The translations under genes were made by a program, and so were the position numbers. The notes under the pieces were generated by a model. The model ran no database searches and had not been told where the DNA came from. It saw only the letters and a program-made list of their open reading frames with translations. A DNA stretch of 64,000 nt from NCBI RefSeq assembly GCF_024868665.1, contig NC_079913.1:12353824-12417823 (forward strand). The letters are read 5' to 3'. This DNA comes from Triplophysa rosa. Its lineage: Eukaryota > Chordata > Actinopteri > Cypriniformes > Nemacheilidae. Below are positions 56,646-64,000 of this stretch, piece after piece (position 1 is the first letter of the stretch; each line of letters begins with the position of its first letter).

Positions 56646-56830
56646 TCCTGCGTCTGACAGTACCGTCGCGGACATTCGTCATAACGCTTATATTACACCT
56701 GTGTTGCTTTATGGATTGTCTTGTAAAATGGTAAAGTTCATTTTTACATTATTTGTATTATAATAAAGAGAACAAAACAAATGTTTGCCACGTTTATTTA
56801 CTATTACATTTATTACGTTTAATAAAATTA

Positions 56831-57110
56831 TGGTAACACTTTAGTATAAGGACCAATTCTCACTATTAACTAGTTGCTATTTATTAGCATATCAACATGC
56901 CTATTATTAGCATATTGGCTGTTTATAAGCACTTATAAAGCACATATTCTACATGACCATACTCTACATCCCTAATCCTACCCAATACCTAAACCTAACA
57001 ACTACCTTACTAACTATTAATAAGCAACAAATTAAGAGTTAACTAAGCAAAAGTCGTAGTTAATAGTTTACTAAAACCGAGAACTGGACCTAAAAAAAAA
57101 AATGTGACCA
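56831..57110. repeat. interspersed repeat with tggtaacacttta ends
   Basis: The left end tggtaacactttagtataag and right end aaaatgtgacca are partly mirrored. The interior holds a characteristic landmark (tacatccctaatcctaccca, atacctaaacctaac). It matches a very common teleost non-autonomous repeat, from memory. Confidence 0.6.
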
Positions 57111-57114
57111 AAAT

Positions 57115-58065
57115 GACTTAATATATTTAAAACAAAACACTGCTATATATAACATTAATTTAATCTGTTTATTCTCAAAAAGTAGAAAATAACTGTCAAC
57201 AAGAACAAACACCAACTGTATAAACGTACATTCGTGGCATTAACGGTATAAAAAAATATTTAAAATATACTGTATTTAAAATATACTGTATATTTAATAA
57301 TAATTACATATTTAAAATTTTGTGAATATAAAGTACAGTGTAATTTCAAGAATGTCCCTATTATGGTGTTATTGGGGTATCTTTACACACAACACAAGAA
57401 GTTTTTGCTTTGCGTTTGTAAAATGTTTCAACAACGGATTTCAAGAGGATCTGCAAAAACGACAGTAAATGTTGTATTATGTGTGTGCGCACATACACAT
57501 ACCCAGATCTGACCTAAAATAATCTTTTAAATCCCCTTTAAAATCCCATTTGTTGTCGTTAATGTGTGTTTAGAATTTGCCGTGTGTAAATAATGCGTCT
57601 CTGCTGGTCGTGCAATAAATCTAGCTGTGCTGGAGAAGTGCTAATAAAATCAGTATCTTGAGCAGCACAAAAACACTCACTTTTTTAAAAACTTGTGTTT
57701 TTGGTCCCTCAGATGCTGTTGTCACGTATTCGAACCCACAAACTTGAAAACGTTTTTGATTTTGTGTTGAAAACACTGTTGTGTACAGTAAATGCCCCTA
57801 AGTCAACATGAAATTAACCACTTTTAGACCACTTTATAGGTGTCTTTAAGAAAAATGTACCGTATCAAATGTGTCGTTCAATTGTATTTACATTTGAAGT
57901 ATCTGTTTGTACATTATTTACACTCTTGACCCTTAAATCCACCCCTAACCTGACCCAGAACAACACGAATGTGCACAGTAAGTACAAGGAATCAAATGCT
58001 TTCGTTTCTCATGTAAGTGTACAGTATTTACAGACACCTAAAAAGAGTGAGATCACTCTTTTAAA
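57115..58065. other. no gene recognised
   Basis: AT-rich sequence without a supported feature. Confidence 0.4.
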
Positions 58066-58073
58066 GCCATTAA

Positions 58074-58380
58074 AGGGATAGTCCACCCAAAAATTTTAAT
58101 TCTGTCAACATTTAACCATGAATTACCCTTAAATTGTTCCAAACCTGTATACATTCCTTTGTTTTGCTGAACACACAGGAAGAAATTTGGAAGAATGTCA
58201 GATCTCACCCACCATTTACTGCCATAGTAGGGAAAATAAATACTGTGGGAGTCAATGGGGGGTGAGATTTGACAATCTTCCAGATATCTTCCTGTGTGTT
58301 CTGCAGAACAAAGAAATTTATACAGGTTTGGAGGGTGAGTAAATGATGACAGCGTTTTCGTTTTTGGGTGAACTATCCCT
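58074..58380. mobile_element. TTAA MITE family A, full copy
   Basis: The ends are AGGGATAGTCCACCC and GGGTGAACTATCCCT, with TTAA at 58070-58073 and a mutated TTAC at 58381-58384. The arms pair through the centre (gtcagatctcacccaccatt against tggggggtgagatttgacaa). Confidence 0.88.
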
Positions 58381-58384
58381 TTAC

Positions 58385-59570
58385 GTCCTGTTCCCACTCT
58401 TTATTTTTGATACGTTTCACTATAGGTTTGTTTTACTAAACAAAAAATAAATAAAACAAAATATATTTTCAGCGTTTGATCAGTGATTTCATAATGGAAC
58501 AGGCCATTATAGGTGTTGTGATGATAACTGATAGCTGATTTGAATGCATTTGATATTTAATCACATAGTGATGTAATTACAAATCTGCCATTTAATTCAG
58601 TGGGCACAGAGATAAATTACTATATAGTAATTATATGATTAAGCCAATGTTTTAAGTAGCATAACAGTGGGTTATGTTGTTTTTTGTACTGCATATTCAT
58701 TTTGATATTCATATGTGGAGATAAGACTCTTTGATTTCCTGCCGTAGTGAGTGTGTGGCTCTGTGCATTAGTATGCCATCCCAGCTGGACAAGATTGAAT
58801 GACGGGCGGAATTTGAAAATGAACGTGTGTTTTTCCTCTTTGCCGCTGACCTAACCGATATTGCAGTGTAAACCCATGAATAAAAAGTAGCCGCATTCCT
58901 ACACGTCTCTTCTATTTTTTTTCTTCCAATTGCATTGATGTTTTTCTTTCTTTTTTTCAAAATTCATCTTTTGATGAGTTTGTTGATGGCCTCCGATTGG
59001 TAAACGGCGCGATGCCGTGCCACCTGTCAGTCAAATTGGGTGTTATCGTCATGGAGATGCCACGGCTCATGCGCTCATCCTCAATCCATCAATTTATATT
59101 TGCGTTCCAATCCTGGACCTGATTACCTCACAGGCCACCCAGACATCTCTCTGTGTGTGTATTTGGGTGCTTGAAAAATTGAAATATAAAAAACGTGTGA
59201 TGCGTGTTCCAAACCCTATCCATACACAAATCCAATAGAATTCACTGTATGTTGACACAACAAACACAAATAAACAAGCAACTGCAGAGCACCCGATAAG
59301 GAATGTGAGAGCTAGAGTCATGATTCTACTCTACATATGAGATTGTCATTATTAATTAGGATCACTGTCTGCTATTTATTAGAAATAGAAAGTTAATACG
59401 GATACATATCGGTTTCATTTGTAAATATTTGATAGAGCACTGATGTTGAAAAGCGGTTTTGTTTAAAAAAATCTATAATTTAGCTTCGAGTTTATGTTTG
59501 TTAATGCTGTGTATGTTAAATTGTAGAAGAATTCAGGTCCCAGCACAGGTCTTTGCCATTTAAATGATAG
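58385..59570. other. no gene; possible conserved noncoding block
   Basis: The interval 58700-59200 has balanced composition, no repeats and no ORF with family resemblance. It contains cacctgtcagtcaaat (E-box plus MEIS-like motif). It is a candidate regulatory element only; comparison with other fish would decide. Confidence 0.3.
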
Positions 59571-59579
59571 TAGAATTAA

Positions 59580-59844
59580 AGAGATATTTCACCCAAAAAT
59601 GAAATTTCTTTTATCATTTACTCACCTTCTTGGCATTACAAATCTGTATGGCTTTATTTCTTAAGAACACAAAAGAAGATATTTCGAAGAATGTTGGTAA
59701 CAACTTTGGGGCCCCGTTGACTTCCACTGAATGAATACAAAACCACATTTCTCAAAAGTCATACACATACACAAAAAAGGTTTTTGATGACATGAGGATG
59801 AACAAATGATGACACATTTTTTCATTTCTGGTTGAACTATCCCT
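59580..59844. mobile_element. TTAA MITE family A, copy
   Basis: The ends are AGAGATATTTCACCC and GGTTGAACTATCCCT, with TTAA at 59576-59579 and 59845-59848. The left arm is well kept (acacaaaagaagatatttcg); the right arm is shortened. Confidence 0.85.
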
Positions 59845-59849
59845 TTAAA

Positions 59850-60490
59850 CGAGTGCTGTAGTCTATGTAGTCTGTGTGTGTGTAGACAAGAAACTGCTCT
59901 CAGAGGACAAAACTTACAAATGTGTCTCCAACAAAACCATTTAGTTTACTTTTATAAAACTTGTGAAGCAACATATTGTCTACTATGGGACTGAACACTC
60001 ATACACACTGCTGGCTCCCCTTAAGAGCTGTCATCAGTATAATAGATAGTTTTAGTGCAGGCAAACTGTGTAATGATCATTACCCACAATCCTTCACAGA
60101 ATTCATCCCCTCCCCACAGTGTGTCAGTCTGCAGAAAGATGCATGTGGTATGTTCTAAGGGCTGACTAGATCAAAAAACACACTGGGTTCTTACAAAAGG
60201 TTTGTATGATTGCACAGTTTAAGCAAAAATGGAACACGCTTTTCTGCTAAATTGCTTTAAATCACGTCTTCACAATATTCAGCAAGACGATTCATTCAGG
60301 TGATACTCTAACGTAAATACACACACGCTTACTTATCTATCTAAATGAGGACTATCTAAAAAAAACTATTGACTTCTCCTTTGTCACCTGTCTTAACATC
60401 GACTTTATTGACGGTTTCATATGAATGTATATTAACATTTTATTGTATATTAATTGTATTAAATTAAAACTACTCAACAGTTCTTCTTTA
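59850..60490. other. no gene recognised
   Basis: No supported gene or bounded repeat. Confidence 0.4.
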
Positions 60491-60492
60491 CA

Positions 60493-61330
60493 GAGATCTA
60501 CCGGAAGTTAAGTTTGGGCCACATAAATCAAGCGTAGCGTCAGTTCTGGCAGGTCACGTGAGTCAAGCTTACATCAGCTGATCAATCAACGTTAACCAAC
60601 AGTCATACAACACATACTAGACTGCGTCCTATTTAAAGTCCCTGTGAACCGGAAGTTACGATCGTATTTACTTCCGTATTCTGACACTTTTCCGAGTGAA
60701 AAGGAATTTCAAAGGAGAAAATTAGTGGCCGTGGCTTGCGTTTTTCCCTGCAAATTGATTGGATGTGTAAAAACAGCCGTTGCATTTTGAAATGAAACTG
60801 GCAGAAGACTGACTGTTGAAGGGGAGGAGTTAACGGATGCTCCGGCCAAACCGTCTAGTTTACGTCATTTGAGATGGACAGTCCCTGTAGGGCGGAAGTG
60901 CATTTTCAGATTTTACCTGAAGATTATGAGGGTACATGAATTTTAAACAGAAAATGACCCACATTGATAAGCTATTTACTATAAACGCTGCAATATTTCA
61001 TGAAAAAAGAAGAATTGTCATTTTTTATTTCACTGGGACTTTAGGATGCCTTTCTTTCCTCCTTATCAGCTGCTTAATCGTGCCGCACTCAAACATCCAT
61101 CCCCATCTCCTCCATATCTGTTTGCTTCTGTCGGGTCATTTTAATATAATTCTTTTATGCATCATGAAGTGTTCCGGTTCCCCAGGTGGGGGGACATGTA
61201 TTGCTGCACTCCCTCTCTGCCGGAGAGTTTCATTCGGCCAACCTTAAATATTACTATTGTTTATATTTGACGACAGTGGTCCTGACACAACGTTCGTGTA
61301 TGTTGTTGCAGCTGAAACCGTCTATACGTA
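60493..61330. repeat. unclassified repeat sharing modules with 10.2 kb
   Basis: The module taccggaagttaagtttggg at about 60500 matches 10228-10247. The module gttgttgcagctgaaaccgt near 61300 matches the sequence immediately following the first module at 10.26 kb. Here the two are about 0.8 kb apart, partly because a family D MITE lies between them. Confidence 0.4.
60637..61040 (+). mobile_element. TTAA MITE family D, copy 4
   Basis: The ends are AGTCCCTGTGAACC and TTCACTGGGACT, with TTAA at 60633-60636 and a mutated TTAG at 61041-61044. It is 404 bp, uninterrupted and collinear with copies at 32813 and 43005. The 103-codon frame across its right end (60936-61247) is not a gene. Confidence 0.9.
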
Positions 61331-61334
61331 GAAC

Positions 61335-63575
61335 AGGGGGCAGCCACAATCCATGTTGTTCCTAGAGATAGGAGTGTCTAAAATTAATCACAGTCTAGAC
61401 AGCTTGCTCATCAGGTAGACGGAAAAAGGACAGAGAGCGTAAAAAAGAGAGATGATACAAATTAAGTTGTTTATCTAGATAAGTGATATCACACACCGTT
61501 GCCCCTCGCTATCGGATGCTTAAAAGTTCAGACTATTAACCAAAAATTCATCCTCATCATTGCTATGATCACCAGCTGAAAATTGACATTGACGGAGTAG
61601 GTGTGCGGGTCTCCGTGTGTGTATAATCGGCCCCGTCCCTCCTCTTTAATAGGGGCAGGACGAGGCCATGCAACAGCTGCTGTCAAAACCAAATTATCCA
61701 GCCAGAAAGATGGCTGACCCTGCCCTCTCAATCAACCCCCACACAGGCTCGCAGCTCTGGGTCGCGCTCGGCCCGGCAGCCTACCTCTCCTCTCTGGAGT
61801 GCCAGAGGTCTGTGGCTCACCTCTTTTCCCCTCCGCCTGTCACTTCATTTTCGAGTGTAATTCATTTTTCACACAGCTAAATTGTTTCACGTCAGATGCT
61901 GACCCGGCTCTGTTCTAATCTATCGGCTTGACTCGCGGTAACTCTAAAGAGCGGCTAAACAAAGATGCTAACTCACGTATGTGCGGACGCACGTGCGCAA
62001 GCCTAGCGTCTGGGCACAAACATAAGTGTGTATGAATGCTAAAGGTCCGGTGTGTTAACAAGACAATTTGGTTTAGGCATTAGCATTCTAAGCACATTTT
62101 TTTCAGTCGTTCAACGTAATTGCTCACTCAATCGTATATTTGACTGACAGTGAGTCGCTCAATTACTTAGTAACTGACTTGTTTAATATACTGACTTTCT
62201 TTTGTTCTGTTATTGCAGGGTAAAGTTGTTTTACAAGGGATTAGAAAGTGAGTTTGGGAGGGACACAGAATGCAACCCCCCCCCCCCAAAAAACGAGTCC
62301 CAGGAGAAGACGGAGAAAAAGAGAGGGAGACAGATGTGGGAAATGCAAAGAGCAAATGGGATAGGTTGTCTCACAAAGTCAGACTTTTGACCATGGACCC
62401 AAGTCTGATCCACTTCAAGGTTTTTTGGACCAAGGTGGAATGTAACACTTAGAAAGAGCTATTCACTAGCTTTTCCTTTCATCCAACTGGCAGTTTTTCA
62501 GCTGGTGCATGACCTCCCAGAGGCACACAAATTGAAACCTGCCATCTTTGCTCATGGGACGACAAAACATTTTTGAGCTGTGAGTACCATGACTTATGAA
62601 TTTGGGAAATGACATCATGACGATGCTAACTGGCAACAGGAACACTCAGTGTATCAATGCAGCCCCTATTACATACAATATTATAATATGAACTGCCAAT
62701 AAGAATTAGACGCTGAATAAATACGCTTGTAAGAAATATTTCCAGAATCATATAGTTACAAATAATACTAGTAAATGAAGGAAATGTCAAAGAAATGTTG
62801 AATTTTGGGTCATGATAGTGTAGTTATGGCATGTTCAATCAGAGACTAATGGCCAATGCTAAACCAGCCAAACATTGATTCCTTAAACATGTAAATCGAC
62901 CAAGAACAGATTTTGACAAATGTTCTTGCATGGCCAATCATGCAACACACAGTCATGTACTTCGGACACAAAACATCCTAAGGGCCCTGTAAAGACACAA
63001 TTGTGCCAGCACAGGGAAAAAAGACCAGTGTCGAAAGTAGAGGAAGCTATTGACTATGCTCAAAACATCTTTGAATGATTCAGTGCTACCAAATGTGGGC
63101 AAAGGCACAAGTTTGTTTCCCATTTTTACTAGTCTTTCCCAGACTAATAACAACTTGTGCACCCCAACTTCCGGAAGTTTCATGAGAGTCAGACAATAGG
63201 CTGCCATTTTTCTGTGCAGTACGCATCAGACATGTTGGTGAATGACAGGCTGTGAATGGTCTGTGGGCGAGCCGTCTGAGGCTGAAACTAATTTAGTCGA
63301 GACTCAAGAAAGACAGAAGAGAAAAAGAGGGAGTGAGAAGGGGAGCACATTAATGAACTCAATCCTTGTGTCGGAATATGCATACTTCCCTGCTGCACAG
63401 TATGCAAAACGTGTTTGTAAATGAATAGGATATTTGAATACACAGTATTCCTTATGTTGGATGTGAACAATGATCTATAGAGATGATGTACCGTATCTAC
63501 CAAAATTCTGAAATGTGCAACACTTGGCCATCCCACATGGCCATGAGAGCTAAAGAACAGTCAGACTTAAAAGGT
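61335..63575. other. no gene recognised; poly-C tract
   Basis: A run of about 14 C bases followed by A bases lies at 62274-62295. The stretch 61560-61900 is GC-richer and repeat-free and might be a conserved noncoding element. No gene is supported. Confidence 0.35.
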
Positions 63576-63579
63576 GACA

Positions 63580-64000
63580 TAATAGCACAATACAAATCTG
63601 TCCTCATTTGCCTGGATCTCTCTGCAGCGTTGAACACAGTTAATCATGAGAACTTTTCAGTAACCCTCTCATTGTTGGAGATTTCAGGTACTCCACTTTA
63701 ATGGTTTGAGTCTCAAATCACATCACATGGACACTGGGGTTCCTCAAGGACCAGTGCTTGGTCCCATCACAGAGGAGTAGTTTTTTTTTCTCATCATTAT
63801 GTTGACCACAGTCAGATTTTCTTTCCAAGAAGACAATCTCACCACAGAGGCACAAATCTCAGGCTGCATGGAAGACAGCTAGGATGAGAACACCACCTCC
63901 AACTCAACATAGCTAAAGCAGAACTTCTAGTCTTTCCGGCCTGCCCTACAGTGCTGCACAACTTCACCATCCAACTAGTCTTAACCCATTATAACAGCAA
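63580..64000 (+). pseudogene. L2-clade LINE reverse transcriptase fragment, runs off the end
   Basis: The first block reads SVLICLDLSAALNTVNHENF, which matches the L2/CR1 reverse-transcriptase motif LLDLSAAFDTVNH, containing the first catalytic Asp. In another frame ggggttcctcaaggaccagt gives GVPQGPVLGP, the next conserved motif. Later, aactcaacatagctaaagca gives a diverged LQLNLSKTE motif. Stops and frameshifts are frequent, and part of the block with the second catalytic Asp pair is deleted or unrecognisable. It comes from the region upstream of the part kept in the copy at 34836-35722. Confidence 0.8.

Noticed and set aside
62274..62295. Poly-C/poly-A junction as a possible polypurine tract of an LTR element
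   Set aside because: No LTR begins next to it and no TG...CA ends or target duplication are present nearby.

Overview
The window reads as nuclear DNA from a teleost fish, most likely a cypriniform (carp/zebrafish order). It is AT-rich, has long CA/GT and CT microsatellites, and is packed with the repeat types typical of those genomes: Tc1-like and hAT transposons, L2-clade LINEs, a tRNA-derived SINE with an L2-type tail, Ty3/gypsy-like LTR elements, palindromic MITEs flanked by TTAA, and tandem palindromes built on GCTGGTTT. No bacterial-style genes, rRNA, real tRNA genes or CRISPR arrays are visible. Species was not determined.

Host-gene content is very low. The best candidate is a short first coding exon on the minus strand (2121-2173), with a strong start context and splice donor inside a CpG-rich block (about 1720-2330); transcription would leave the window to the left. 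Two weaker exon-like signals lie at 12.45-12.60 kb and 25.04-25.07 kb on the plus strand. Nearly all other ORFs are short and are either repeat-derived or chance.

The rest is a nested transposon landscape. 2.8-5.35 kb: a hAT element (8-bp target duplication) split by a decayed Tc1-like transposon with intact IR/DR ends. 6.3-14.4 kb: palindromic MITEs, one complete solo LTR, a hAT MITE, a short L2 remnant, and a TTAA MITE inside an older palindrome. 16.7-18.6 kb: a TTAA MITE broken by a solo LTR and a hAT-like insertion. 22.6-24.0 kb: an unidentified transposon with ACGT-rich inverted ends carrying a deleted solo LTR. 25.9-26.9 kb: a tandem palindrome array split by a solo LTR. 29.3-33.7 kb: a SINE, a very young LTR retroelement (29952-32783) whose gag-like ORF runs into octapeptide repeats, and a MITE hosting another solo LTR. 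34.4-35.7 kb: a hAT MITE and a 5'-truncated L2. 36.2-39.5 kb: a TTAA element of Kolobok/T2 type containing a THAP zinc-finger exon, itself interrupted by a hAT element and an L2 LINE. 40-61 kb: scattered MITEs, including nested and abutting TTAA elements and a PIF/Harbinger-like MITE. 63.6-64.0 kb: another decayed L2 reverse-transcriptase fragment running off the end.

The functional logic is that of mobile DNA, not an operon or pathway. Autonomous elements (L2, Kolobok, hAT, gypsy) probably supplied enzymes to the non-autonomous copies seen here. Boundaries were set mainly from target-site duplications and inverted termini read directly from the sequence; family names rest on memory of the families and were not checked against a repeat library.
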